This document shows positions 17,155-26,280 of a DNA stretch of 52,380 nt, in pieces. Source of the DNA: Prochlorococcus sp. AG-436-D21. GTDB taxonomy: Bacteria; Cyanobacteriota; Cyanobacteriia; PCC-6307; Cyanobiaceae. The notes beneath the pieces are model-generated. The model made no database searches and was not told where the DNA came from. It worked only from the letters and a program-made list of their open reading frames with translations. Each line of letters opens with the position of its first letter. Position 1 is the stretch's first letter. The position numbers and the translations under genes are program-made. The stretch covers positions 1-52,380 of the forward strand of contig QCPF01000009.1 of NCBI GenBank assembly GCA_003212655.1. The letters are read 5' to 3'.

Positions 17155-18000
17155 ATGCGTAGAAGCTTACGAGATTCAATAGTTGGTTTTTCCTTATTAG
17201 GGGGAATTTTAATATTCACATTTTTTTCTTTTTGGCTAAGAGGAGTAAGATTATCTTCAAAAAATTGGTACCTTTTTGCTGAATTTAATAACGCGAGCGG
17301 TTTATCAAAAAAATCTCCAGTTACTTACAGAGGAATTTTAGTAGGCTCGATAGAAAATATCTTATTTACGAATGAATCAATTAAAGCAAAAATAGTTTTA
17401 AATAATCCTGAAATTATTCTTCCAAGGCCAGCATTTGCAAGAGTAGTTACAAATTCTTTCCTTGGAGGAGATGTACAAGTCGCTCTAGAAACTAGTGACA
17501 AAGCAATTCCTAAAAACACTGCAAAACCTATATCCGAAAAATGCGATGCCAAATTAATTATTTGTCAAGGAGACACTATCACAGGCAAACAACTATCAAG
17601 CCTCTCAAATATAACGAATAGAATAAGCCAAATTTTAAAAGAAACAAATCAAGAAAACTTAATTGAGAACGTCATTAACTCAATTGACCAATTTGATCGA
17701 ACACAAGAAAATCTTGATGAATTAATTTATTTATCTAAACAAGAAATACTAAGAGTTGAACCCTTAATAAAAGAAATCACAATCGCTGCAAATCATATTA
17801 ATAATATTTTGTCGACTATTGATGATAAAGAAACCCTCAATGACATTAAATTGACAATTAATGCTGCAAGGTCTATTTCAAGCAAAATAGATGAGATGAG
17901 TGATGATTTTGAAAAATTAACACAAGATAAAGAATTAACTAAATCTATCAGGGATTTAACGATTGGGCTTTCAAAATTCCTTAACGAAATTTATCCATAA
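17155..18000 (+). CDS. MCE-family lipid-binding protein, MlaD/TGD2-like
   Basis: This 281-residue protein has one N-terminal transmembrane helix (about 9-29, VGFSLLGGILIFTFFSFWL). The MCE domain follows at about 38-115, with NNASGLSKKSPVTYRGILVGSI and FARVVTNSFLGGDVQVAL. The C-terminal 130 residues are helical and polar, a likely coiled-coil collar. MlaD-type proteins form hexamers that pass phospholipid between envelope membranes, and in plastids TGD2 imports lipids for thylakoids. It follows the ATPase gene directly and stops eight bases before convergent chlD. Confidence 0.88.
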   Translation: MRRSLRDSIVGFSLLGGILIFTFFSFWLRGVRLSSKNWYLFAEFNNASGLSKKSPVTYRGILVGSIENILFTNESIKAKIVLNNPEIILPRPAFARVVTNSFLGGDVQVALETSDKAIPKNTAKPISEKCDAKLIICQGDTITGKQLSSLSNITNRISQILKETNQENLIENVINSIDQFDRTQENLDELIYLSKQEILRVEPLIKEITIAANHINNILSTIDDKETLNDIKLTINAARSISSKIDEMSDDFEKLTQDKELTKSIRDLTIGLSKFLNEIYP

Positions 18001-18008
18001 GAAATTTT

Positions 18009-20144
18009 TTAGAATTCATTGATAGCATTTAAAGCCATAGCTGCGATTGCTTTATCTGTAGCTTTTGGCAATTGAACATATTTCCCTTGAGCAGCCTCTG
18101 CTAATTCTTTACCAAATCCACTTGCAATAAATTTTCTTTCTGTATCAATTACTAAGAGTTTTATCCCAAGCATGGGATATTTTGCAGCGATATCAAGAAC
18201 CTCTTGTTTTAAATTGACATTTTCATATTCATTATCTTTTCCCTCAACCTCATTTTGTCCTAGAGATAATCCTAATGGTACATTTCCTCTGCCATCAGTG
18301 ATCCCCACAACAATAACTTGCCCTATATCTCCTGTTGAAAGAGCATTTTTTGCAACTTTTGCTGATTGTGTTAATCCATGTGCCAAAGGAGATCCTCCAC
18401 CACAAGGCATTGTTTCCAACCTTCTTTTTGCAGCAGTTATTGATCTTGTTGGAGGCAAAAGCACTTCTGCCTGATTACCTCTAAAAGGAATTAGGGCAAC
18501 TTCATCTCTATTCTCATATGCCTCGGTCAAAAGTCTAATAACTGCACCTTTAGCACTTTGCATTCTATTAAGAGCCATAGACCCACTAGCATCCACAAGA
18601 AAAATGACTAAAGCACCTGCCTTTTTTTGAAGAAGCTTAGCCCTAAAATCATTTTCTTCTATGATTATTGATCTATTAGGATTCCTTAATTTTCGTGATT
18701 TTTGATAAGGAGCGGCAGCTCGCAAAGTCGCATCTACCGCAATTCTTTTTACTTTACCTCTTGGAATTATAGGTTTCACATACCTTCCTCTACTATCACT
18801 GAATATCACTGATCTACTTCCACTATTTCCGGCTTTTGCTTTAGCTGATGAAAAAAGCAATAAATCAGGATCAACCATACATGCCTCAGGATCTAATATG
18901 AATTCTTCAGGTATTTCGGGAGTAGATTCTTCTTCTCCATCAGAATTATCTTCTTCTTGTTGTTGGTCTTGCTCATTATCATTTTCATTAGCCTCAGGTT
19001 CAGACTCTTCATTGTTTGATTGAGGTGGAGGTGGGGGACTCTGATCCTCTGGAGGTGGGGGCTGAATATCATCGTCTTCTGGAGGAATTTGCATTGCTCG
19101 TGGGAGAATAACTAACCTAACTGCGACTTTTAGGTCTTCAGAATTCACATTCTCATCGCCTCGAAGAGCTGCATTAGCCTTTGCTACTTTTACTGCAAAT
19201 AATTCTGACCTATGCCCTTCTACTCCTCCTCTAAGAGCTTCATTCACTAAATATGTTATTTGCTCTTTTGTTATCTTGACATCCTTTAACCATTGCCTTG
19301 CCAAAATTAATTGAGTGGATAAATTATCAGATTCTTCAGACCATTTTTCTGCAAATTTAATATTATTTTCTGCATGCAATAAAACAGATTTTGTAATCTC
19401 AACTCTTTGAGCATTATCAATAGATTGATCTGCTGAAAGCACTATGGCGAAACGATCTAAAACATGGTCTCTTAGAGCACCTTCTTCAGGATTATAAGTT
19501 GCTATTAAAAGTGACTTACAAGGATGAGAAAGGCTTAAACCATCTCTTTCAATATTATTTTTCTCTCTTCCTGTGGCTTCAAGAATTAAATTTACAATGC
19601 CATCATCCAATAAATTTATATCGTCTACATAAAGAACACCTCTATGAGCTTCTGCCAAAATTCCAGGCTGAAAAACTTGTTCCCCCGTACTTAATGAGGC
19701 AGCGACATCAATTGATCCAACAAGCCTGTCTTCAGTAATGCCAATGGGAACTTGAATAAATGGAGCCTCTCTTACTTTTTTTGGAATTTCTTCAGTTTGA
19801 TTCAAATAATCACTTCCAATTACCTCCTCTAACAATTTATTAGTACTAATATCCCATTCCTCTGGTTTATCTGGATCTAGGTTCCTACCAATAGGTCTTA
19901 ATGAAGTATTACTATTACTCATAGTTAGCTTTTCCAATATTGATTCGTTATCTAATACCTCTATAGGAGGGAGTAAAGTATGCAAACCCCTTGCTAATAC
20001 TGACTTTCCAGTACCTCTTCCGCCAGCGATAATAACTCCTCCTAAACTAGGATCAACTGCTGCCAAAAGCAAAGATAATTTCAATAAGCTATGACCTGTA
20101 ATTGCCGCCAAAGGGAAAGCTCTAAAAGAATCCTTCGAATTCAT
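18009..20144 (-). CDS. chlD: Magnesium chelatase subunit D
   Basis: This protein of 711 residues (from the ATG at 20142-20144) has an AAA+ N-terminal domain with GGRGTGKS at 41-48 and VDDINLL at 173-179. A Pro-rich then acidic linker (355-412) follows, and then an integrin-I/VWA domain with the MIDAS motif DASGSMA at 518-524. With ChlI and ChlH it inserts Mg2+ into protoporphyrin IX, the first committed step of chlorophyll synthesis. An upstream in-frame TTG (20190-20192) would add 16 residues. I prefer the ATG, which has AAGGAG about 14 bases ahead. The linker is coded by repetitive CCT/GAA-rich DNA. Confidence 0.95.
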   Translation of the reverse strand: MNSKDSFRAFPLAAITGHSLLKLSLLLAAVDPSLGGVIIAGGRGTGKSVLARGLHTLLPPIEVLDNESILEKLTMSNSNTSLRPIGRNLDPDKPEEWDISTNKLLEEVIGSDYLNQTEEIPKKVREAPFIQVPIGITEDRLVGSIDVAASLSTGEQVFQPGILAEAHRGVLYVDDINLLDDGIVNLILEATGREKNNIERDGLSLSHPCKSLLIATYNPEEGALRDHVLDRFAIVLSADQSIDNAQRVEITKSVLLHAENNIKFAEKWSEESDNLSTQLILARQWLKDVKITKEQITYLVNEALRGGVEGHRSELFAVKVAKANAALRGDENVNSEDLKVAVRLVILPRAMQIPPEDDDIQPPPPEDQSPPPPPQSNNEESEPEANENDNEQDQQQEEDNSDGEEESTPEIPEEFILDPEACMVDPDLLLFSSAKAKAGNSGSRSVIFSDSRGRYVKPIIPRGKVKRIAVDATLRAAAPYQKSRKLRNPNRSIIIEENDFRAKLLQKKAGALVIFLVDASGSMALNRMQSAKGAVIRLLTEAYENRDEVALIPFRGNQAEVLLPPTRSITAAKRRLETMPCGGGSPLAHGLTQSAKVAKNALSTGDIGQVIVVGITDGRGNVPLGLSLGQNEVEGKDNEYENVNLKQEVLDIAAKYPMLGIKLLVIDTERKFIASGFGKELAEAAQGKYVQLPKATDKAIAAMALNAINEF

Positions 20145-20228
20145 TAAATCTTTTATTTCTCCTTTTTCTTTTAACTCGGAGTTCAAAATCAATTTAAAAA
20201 TGCCTGATATAGAATTTATCCAATAACT

Positions 20229-20804
20229 TTGTTTTTTGTAGTGGAATTATCAAATCTTAATATCAAAAATGGACTATGTATATCCCTCGGAGCAAATATT
20301 GATAGTAAATTCGGAAGCCCTCTCGAGTCACTATTAATATGCAAACCAAAAATAGAGGAAATAATAAATGAGTGGGGAGAAAGTTCTAACAAAAAAAAAG
20401 AAGAGAAAAGCAAATTTCATGCAAACTTTTTTTGGTCTTCAATTTATGAGACATTACCCCATGGCGTTGAAAATGAGCAGCCAAATTATTTAAATACTCT
20501 ATTACTCATAAAAAGTAATTCTTTTCCACAACCATCAAATAATAAAGCTAAATCACTTCTAAAAGAGCTAAAAAAGCTAGAGAGATTTTTCGGAAGAGAA
20601 GAGACGCCAAAGGGTAAGAAATGGCTATCAAGATGTCTCGATTTAGATATTCTTTGGTGGGAAGATTTTCATACGGTTGACGAGGAATTAACAATACCTC
20701 ACCCTAGATTCATGAATCGGAATTTTGTTATTACGCCACTATCTGAAATCTTAAGTAGAAGCCAAAAAATCACAAAGTTTGATGCCCCAAAATGGTCTAT
20801 ATGA
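20229..20804 (+). CDS. folK: HPPK, 6-hydroxymethyl-7,8-dihydropterin pyrophosphokinase
   Basis: This 191-residue protein is a folate-pathway enzyme transferring pyrophosphate from ATP to hydroxymethyl-dihydropterin. It shows [11 protein letters not shown] near residue 17, [30 protein letters not shown] (ATP loop), and CLDLDILWW then [19 protein letters not shown] (metal and substrate motifs). Starts at TTG 20229 or GTG 20241 are both possible; neither has a clear ribosome site. It is divergent from chlD and 51 bases before the Nudix gene. Confidence 0.9.
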   Translation: MFFVVELSNLNIKNGLCISLGANIDSKFGSPLESLLICKPKIEEIINEWGESSNKKKEEKSKFHANFFWSSIYETLPHGVENEQPNYLNTLLLIKSNSFPQPSNNKAKSLLKELKKLERFFGREETPKGKKWLSRCLDLDILWWEDFHTVDEELTIPHPRFMNRNFVITPLSEILSRSQKITKFDAPKWSI

Positions 20805-20855
20805 ATGATTTACAAAACCAAAAAATAACTGTTAGGCTATTTTTATTTAAAAATT

Positions 20856-21419
20856 ATGGGCAATAAAAACCTTGTAAGAAGATCAATTTTTAAAGAAAAA
20901 ATATCTGAGTTAAAGTCAAAAAAATTTAGTTTCGAAATAAATAGAATTGAGCTTCCAAATGGACATGAAGGTGAATATGGATACATTAAGCATCCTGGGG
21001 CAGCATTAGCCGTACCTATTACAAAAGACAATAAAGTTATCATTCTTAGGCAATATAGATTTGCTGTTTCAAGATATTTATTAGAATTTCCAGCAGGTAC
21101 ATTAGAAATAGGTGAAACACCTATTAATTCAATTCAAAGAGAAATACAAGAAGAGACTGGATACAGTGCAAACAACTGGGATGAACTAGGAACTCTTGTA
21201 CCTGCACCTGGTTATGCAGATGAAGAAATTTATTTATTTTTAGCCCGTGATTTAAACAAACTCAATTCCGAGGTTAAAGGAGATTTAGATGAAGATATAG
21301 AAGTATTAATTGTAGATCCAGACGAACTAGATAATCTTATTTCTAGTGGGGATGAAATTCTTGACGCAAAAACCGTGACTGCTTGGTTTAGAGCTAAGCA
21401 ATTTTTAGATAAATCATGA
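20856..21419 (+). CDS. Nudix hydrolase, ADP-ribose pyrophosphatase type
   Basis: This 187-residue protein carries a complete Nudix box beginning at G81 (GTLEIGETPINSI, then REIQEETGYS), with the metal-binding REXXEEXG at 95-102. APGYADEEIYLFLARDL downstream is typical of ADP-ribose pyrophosphatases (NudF-like), which split ADP-ribose into AMP and ribose-5-phosphate. Specificity is inferred. Its stop overlaps the photolyase ATG by four bases (ATGA), so the two are translationally coupled. Confidence 0.88.
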   Translation: MGNKNLVRRSIFKEKISELKSKKFSFEINRIELPNGHEGEYGYIKHPGAALAVPITKDNKVIILRQYRFAVSRYLLEFPAGTLEIGETPINSIQREIQEETGYSANNWDELGTLVPAPGYADEEIYLFLARDLNKLNSEVKGDLDEDIEVLIVDPDELDNLISSGDEILDAKTVTAWFRAKQFLDKS

Positions 21420-22855
21420 ATAAACCTAGAATACTTTTTTGGCATAGAAAGGATTTAAGAATATTTGATAATCAAGCTTTAATCAAAGCATTTTCATTAT
21501 CAAATGCTATTACTTCAATTTATATATTTGATAAAAATTACTCACACGATTTCAATACAAGTTCAAGAGCTTGGTTTCTAGGAAATTCACTCCAAGAATT
21601 AGGAAATAATTGGGAAAAAATGGGTAGCAGATTAGTTATGGGAGAAGGAGATCCAGTATTAATAATTCCACAATTAGCAAAGAAAATAGATGCTAAATTT
21701 GTTTTTTGGAATATATCAATTGAACCTTATGAGATTAATCGCGATTTACAAATAAAAAAAAATTTAAAAGAACAAAATATTCAAGTTATTGAAACTTGGG
21801 ATCACTTATTAGTAGAACCTTTAAAAATATTTGCAGGGAATAATAATCCTTATAAAGTTTATGGACCTTTTTATAAAAACCTTAAATCAAAAATGAATTT
21901 ATTAGGTTCATATGAACAAGATAAAGTTGGTTTCCAGTTTAAAGATATAGATAATAAACTCAAAGATAAAACAATAAATTCATCTGGTTCAGTTCTAGAG
22001 AAATTTATCAAAAATATCAAATTTCCTGGTTCGAATATTTGTCCATGTAGACCTGGAGAGAATGCTGCAGAAACATTGTTAGAAAACTTCATTAACGAAA
22101 AAAAAATATATTCTTATAGTTCTGCACGAGATTTTCCTTCCCATAATGGGACATCTTTTCTAAGTGCATCTCTCAGATTCGGCACCATCAGCATTAGAAA
22201 AGTTTGGAACGCCACATTAAATTTAAATTTAGATTTAGATTTGGAAAATCAAGGAAATTATCTATCAATTGAAACTTGGCAAAAAGAACTTGTTTGGCGT
22301 GAATTTTATCAACATTGCTTATTCCATTTCCCAGAGCTAGAGAAAGGTCCATATAGAAAAAAATGGGATCACTTTCCATGGCGAAACAATAATGAATGGT
22401 TTCAGCGTTGGAGCAACGGAGAGACCGGAGTACCTATAGTTGATGCTGCAATGCGTCAACTAAATAGTACTGGCTGGATGCATAACAGATGTAGGATGAT
22501 AGTCGCTTCATTTCTAGTAAAAGATCTTATATGCAATTGGCAAATGGGCGAGAAAAAATTTATGGAGACTTTGGTTGATGGAGACTTAGCTGCAAATAAT
22601 GGGGGATGGCAGTGGAGCGCCAGTAGCGGTATGGATCCAAAACCACTTAGAATTTTTAATCCATATACCCAAGCAAAAAAATTTGATCCTATTTGCGAAT
22701 ATATAAAATATTGGATTCCTGAATTATCTAAAGTGTCAAATTCAGAATTGTTAAATGGGGAGATATCTAATTTAGAAAAAAATAATTATTCAAGCCCAAT
22801 TGTAAATCACAGCATACAACAAAGATTATTCAAATCACTTTATGCTGAAATTTGA
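21416..22855 (+). CDS. phr: DNA photolyase, class I cryptochrome/photolyase family
   Basis: This 479-residue protein has an N-terminal antenna-binding alpha/beta domain (ILFWHRKDLRIFDNQAL). The C-terminal FAD domain contains WQKELVWREFYQH, GETGVPIVDAAMRQL, GWMHNRCRMIVASFLVKDL and DGDLAANNGGWQWSASSG, the hallmarks of class I CPD photolyase, which repairs UV cyclobutane dimers with blue light. The length fits the bacterial enzyme and it lacks a cryptochrome C-terminal extension. It is coupled to the Nudix gene in front and overlaps the convergent DegT gene by 16 bases. Confidence 0.93.
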   Translation: MNKPRILFWHRKDLRIFDNQALIKAFSLSNAITSIYIFDKNYSHDFNTSSRAWFLGNSLQELGNNWEKMGSRLVMGEGDPVLIIPQLAKKIDAKFVFWNISIEPYEINRDLQIKKNLKEQNIQVIETWDHLLVEPLKIFAGNNNPYKVYGPFYKNLKSKMNLLGSYEQDKVGFQFKDIDNKLKDKTINSSGSVLEKFIKNIKFPGSNICPCRPGENAAETLLENFINEKKIYSYSSARDFPSHNGTSFLSASLRFGTISIRKVWNATLNLNLDLDLENQGNYLSIETWQKELVWREFYQHCLFHFPELEKGPYRKKWDHFPWRNNNEWFQRWSNGETGVPIVDAAMRQLNSTGWMHNRCRMIVASFLVKDLICNWQMGEKKFMETLVDGDLAANNGGWQWSASSGMDPKPLRIFNPYTQAKKFDPICEYIKYWIPELSKVSNSELLNGEISNLEKNNYSSPIVNHSIQQRLFKSLYAEI

Positions 22856-24045
22856 ATTTCTTTTATACAATTCTTTAAAACTTTATTTAAATTTTCTGCT
22901 ACATAAACTTGCTCTTCATAAGAAATTTCAGGAAACATTGGAAGACTAAGAACTTCTGTACAAATTCTCTCTGTTTTAATGAGTTTTGTTCTAGAAAAAT
23001 TTTTATTTTTGTAAGCTATTTGTGCGTGTATCGGAATTGGATAATAAATAATTGAATTAATACCTTTTTCAAAAAGTTGTTGTTTTACCATATTCCTTAA
23101 GGAATAGTATTTTTTGCAATCAGTAGCAAATAAATTTGAAAAATCTTCATTTAAAAAATATTTATCATTTCTTAATTTGATGACAAATTGATTCCAAGAA
23201 TGGAAAATTGAATCAGAGCTAATTTTTGGAAAACTAATAAATGGATTTTTTTCTAATAAATCAAGGTAATTATTAGCAATTTTTTGGCGATTATTAATCC
23301 ATTTAGAAATATATTTAATTTTAATGTTTAATATGGCAGCTTGAATGGTATCAAGTCTGCTGTTATATCCAATTTGGGTATGATGATATCTTATTGGGCT
23401 GCCATGAACAGCCAGTTCTCTAATTTTTTTTGCAATCTTATGATCTGAAGTAGTTACTGCTCCACCATCTCCAGCAGCTCCTAAATTTTTGGTAGGGAAA
23501 AAGCTAAAACAGCCTATATCACCGATACTACCAACTTTGGAATTTTCCCACATTGTGCATGTTGCCTGAGCACAATCTTCGATTACTTTTAAGTCATATT
23601 TCTTGGCTAAAGATTTTATTAAGGTCATATTCACTGCATTACCAAATAGATGAACTGGCATAATTGCCTTGGTATTAGAATTTATTTCTTGTTCTATTAG
23701 TTCTGTATTAATGAGATAAGTTTCTGGATCTATATCTACCAAAACAGGATTAGCACCAACTGCACTAATAGCCTCTGCAGTTGCAAAAAAGCTAAAAGAT
23801 GAGGTAATAACTTCATCACCCACACCAATATCTAATGCGCGCAAAGCTAATACTAAAGCATCAGTTCCACTATTACATCCAATAGTATTTGCAACACCAA
23901 TCAGATTTGAAAAACTCTCCTCAAATTTGGCAATTTCAAGTCCTCCAATATACTGCCCCCCTTTTAAAACTTTAAAAACCTCACTCTCAATTTCTGAGCC
24001 AATTTCGTGGTACTGCCTATTTAAAGTAAATGGAGGTATCTGCAT
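22840..24045 (-). CDS. DegT/DnrJ/EryC1/StrS-family PLP aminotransferase
   Basis: This 401-residue fold-type I enzyme usually makes amino-sugars on nucleotide-linked keto-sugars. GCNSGTDALVLALRAL (56-71) binds the PLP phosphate, VIEDCAQA has the ring-stacking Asp, and K186 in FFPTKNLGAAGDGGA is the Schiff-base lysine. GYNSRLDTIQAAIL is also conserved. All catalytic residues are present. No sugar dehydratase or glycosyltransferase lies beside it, so the product is unknown; a role in envelope or LPS sugar synthesis is the family-based inference. Confidence 0.88.
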   Translation of the reverse strand: MQIPPFTLNRQYHEIGSEIESEVFKVLKGGQYIGGLEIAKFEESFSNLIGVANTIGCNSGTDALVLALRALDIGVGDEVITSSFSFFATAEAISAVGANPVLVDIDPETYLINTELIEQEINSNTKAIMPVHLFGNAVNMTLIKSLAKKYDLKVIEDCAQATCTMWENSKVGSIGDIGCFSFFPTKNLGAAGDGGAVTTSDHKIAKKIRELAVHGSPIRYHHTQIGYNSRLDTIQAAILNIKIKYISKWINNRQKIANNYLDLLEKNPFISFPKISSDSIFHSWNQFVIKLRNDKYFLNEDFSNLFATDCKKYYSLRNMVKQQLFEKGINSIIYYPIPIHAQIAYKNKNFSRTKLIKTERICTEVLSLPMFPEISYEEQVYVAENLNKVLKNCIKEIQISA

Positions 24046-24098
24046 AGTAAATATATTAACCTTAAACCATAATTCTACGGGTAAAAAAATTTTTTAAT

Positions 24099-24692
24099 TC
24101 ATTTAAACCAACTTGGTTCTTTACCGGGAGTCCATTTTATATTGCAACCTAAAGAAGGTATCTGATTTGAAGGATAAGAATTATCTTGATTCAAATCTTT
24201 TACAGCAGAGCGCAAATCTTTCCCAGATAGAGGGATATTATTACCTGGTCTACTATCATCTAATTGGCCATGATAATACAATAAAAAATCACCATCTCCC
24301 ACATTTGAAAAAAGATAAAAATCTGGAGTGCAAGCCGCTTTTAATTCCTTAGCAAAATTTTGATTTTCATCGTATAGATAAGGAAAACTCCATCCCTGTG
24401 TTTGTGCCTGTAATCTCAAATTTTTAGGAGAATCTGAAGGATGAGTTACAATATCATTACTAGAAATTGCAACTGTTTGAACTGTATTTTCAATTTCTTT
24501 ACTTAAGGTGAAAATTTGATTCTCAATATATTTAACAAACGGGCAATGGGCACAAATAAACATTAAAAGTAAATGCCGATTATCTAGATTATGAGAATTA
24601 AAATATTCATTATTTGTAGAATTAGCATTTAACATTTCGAAATTAGGTAATTGAAAACCTAATTCCAAAATCATAGAATTTGTTCTGACCAT
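24099..24692 (-). CDS. Thioredoxin-like / AhpC-TSA-family redox protein
   Basis: This 197-residue soluble protein of the peroxiredoxin-like thioredoxin fold has LLLMFICAHCPFVKYIENQI, with a CxxC-like pair at C47 and C50. Later come SSNDIVTHPSDSP and FPYLYDENQNFAKELKAACTPDFYLF, as in the PRX_like1 subgroup of unknown substrate. No signal peptide is visible. It lies on the minus strand upstream of the DegT gene with a 53-base gap. Confidence 0.8.
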   Translation of the reverse strand: MVRTNSMILELGFQLPNFEMLNANSTNNEYFNSHNLDNRHLLLMFICAHCPFVKYIENQIFTLSKEIENTVQTVAISSNDIVTHPSDSPKNLRLQAQTQGWSFPYLYDENQNFAKELKAACTPDFYLFSNVGDGDFLLYYHGQLDDSRPGNNIPLSGKDLRSAVKDLNQDNSYPSNQIPSLGCNIKWTPGKEPSWFK

Positions 24693-24799
24693 GTTTCAGT
24701 TTAATACTTTTTAGATATTTGAAAATTATTGTATATTTTGCAGTAATCCTTAAAGAATAGGTACTTTTATATAGGAGAATAATAGAAATAATAAACAAA

Positions 24800-25582
24800 A
24801 TGCTTCTAAATCTAACTGGCAAAAAAATTCTTGTAACGGGAATTGCCAACAATCGTTCAATAGCATGGGGTATCGCTCAACAACTTTCAAAAGCTGGCGC
24901 AGAACTTGGAATCACATATTTGCCTGATGATAAGGGAAGATTCGAGTCTAAAGTGAGAGAACTAACTGAACCTTTAAACCCATCGTTATTTTTGCCTCTT
25001 GATGTTCAAAATCCAGCTCAAATTGAAGAAATCTTTAAAAATATAAAAGACAATTGGGGGCAAATTGACGGATTAGTTCACTGCCTAGCATTTGCAGGAC
25101 GCGATGAATTAATTGGAGATTATAGTGCAACCACTTCAGAGGGTTTTGATAGGGCTCTTAATATAAGTGCGTATTCGTTAGCACCTTTATGTAAAGCAGC
25201 AAAACCACTTTTTAGTAATGGTGCTGGAGTTGTCTCACTAACTTATTTAGGTTCAGAAAGGGCGATTCCTAACTATAACGTGATGGGAGTTGCTAAAGCA
25301 GCTTTAGAAGCTTCAGTAAGATATCTTTCTGCAGAACTTGGTCCCGAAAAACAAGTCAGAGTTAACGCAATAAGTGCTGGGCCTATAAGAACACTTGCGA
25401 GTTCTGCTATAGGTGGCATTTTAGATATGATTCACAATGTTGAAGAAAAGGCTCCTTTACGCAGAACAGTCACTCAAACAGAAGTAGGTAATACAGCTGC
25501 TTTTTTATTAAGTGATCTCTCTAGCGGCATTTCAGGCCAAACAATTTATGTTGATGCGGGTTACTGCATTAATGGAATGTAA
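24800..25582 (+). CDS. fabI: Enoyl-[acyl-carrier-protein] reductase (NADH)
   Basis: This 260-residue short-chain dehydrogenase catalyses the last reduction in each fatty-acid elongation cycle. GIANNRSIAWGIAQ (14-27) is the FabI-type nucleotide loop. Tyr149, Tyr159 and Lys166 sit in LTYLGSERAIPNYNVMGVAK, the FabI Y-X6-Y-X6-K catalytic layout. GYCINGM is near the end. It is preceded by TATAGGAGAATAAT, with a good ribosome site (AGGAG), and followed by hisB 20 bases later. Confidence 0.96.
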   Translation: MLLNLTGKKILVTGIANNRSIAWGIAQQLSKAGAELGITYLPDDKGRFESKVRELTEPLNPSLFLPLDVQNPAQIEEIFKNIKDNWGQIDGLVHCLAFAGRDELIGDYSATTSEGFDRALNISAYSLAPLCKAAKPLFSNGAGVVSLTYLGSERAIPNYNVMGVAKAALEASVRYLSAELGPEKQVRVNAISAGPIRTLASSAIGGILDMIHNVEEKAPLRRTVTQTEVGNTAAFLLSDLSSGISGQTIYVDAGYCINGM

Positions 25583-25602
25583 ACTAAGTATTTTGCATAA
25601 AA

Positions 25603-26208
25603 ATGTCATCTCTAAGGCAATCTGAAATAAAAAGAAAAACGAATGAAACAGATATTTCTGTATTTATAAACTTAGATGGAAATGGAATTTCTGAGATTGA
25701 TACCGGGATACCATTCTTAGATCATATGCTTCATCAAATATCCAGTCATGGTTTGTTCGATTTAAATATAAAAGCAATTGGAGATACCCATATTGATGAT
25801 CACCATACAAATGAAGATGTAGGAATCGCATTAGGCAAAGCATTTTCAAAAGCCTTGGGAGAAAGAAAAGGAATAAGCAGATTTGGACATTTCTTTGCCC
25901 CATTAGATGAAGCATTAGTTCAAGTCACTTTAGATTGCTCTGGCAGGCCGCACCTATCTTATGATCTTCAATTAAAAGCCCCTAAAATAGGAAATTATGA
26001 TACTGAACTAGTAAGAGAGTTTTTTATTGCCTTTGTAAATAACAGCGGTGTTACTCTTCATATTAATCAAATACGAGGCAGTAATTCACATCACATAGTT
26101 GAGGCGTGCTTTAAAGCTTTTTCAAGAGCAATGAGAATGGCTACTGAAATAGATCCAAGAAGATCTGATTCAATTCCAAGCAGTAAAGGAATGTTAGAAA
26201 AACAATAA
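25603..26208 (+). CDS. hisB: Imidazoleglycerol-phosphate dehydratase
   Basis: This 201-residue enzyme of histidine synthesis has the two metal-binding histidine clusters: [16 protein letters not shown] and [16 protein letters not shown] in the first half, and [20 protein letters not shown] in the second. It is a monofunctional form without the phosphatase domain of enteric HisB. It lies 20 bases behind fabI and is likely cotranscribed. The 72-base gap to the next gene holds no strong hairpin. Confidence 0.96.
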   Translation: MSSLRQSEIKRKTNETDISVFINLDGNGISEIDTGIPFLDHMLHQISSHGLFDLNIKAIGDTHIDDHHTNEDVGIALGKAFSKALGERKGISRFGHFFAPLDEALVQVTLDCSGRPHLSYDLQLKAPKIGNYDTELVREFFIAFVNNSGVTLHINQIRGSNSHHIVEACFKAFSRAMRMATEIDPRRSDSIPSSKGMLEKQ

Positions 26209-26280
26209 AATAGGAATTTTTTCGAATCAGCCACAATTCAGTTGATTTTTGGCGAAGATAGATAAAGTGATTATTTTGTT

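Noticed and set aside
18990-19070. Repetitive DNA coding proline and acidic runs, first considered as a tandem repeat element
   Set aside because: It is the normal linker region of ChlD (Pro-rich then acidic) and is in frame with the gene.
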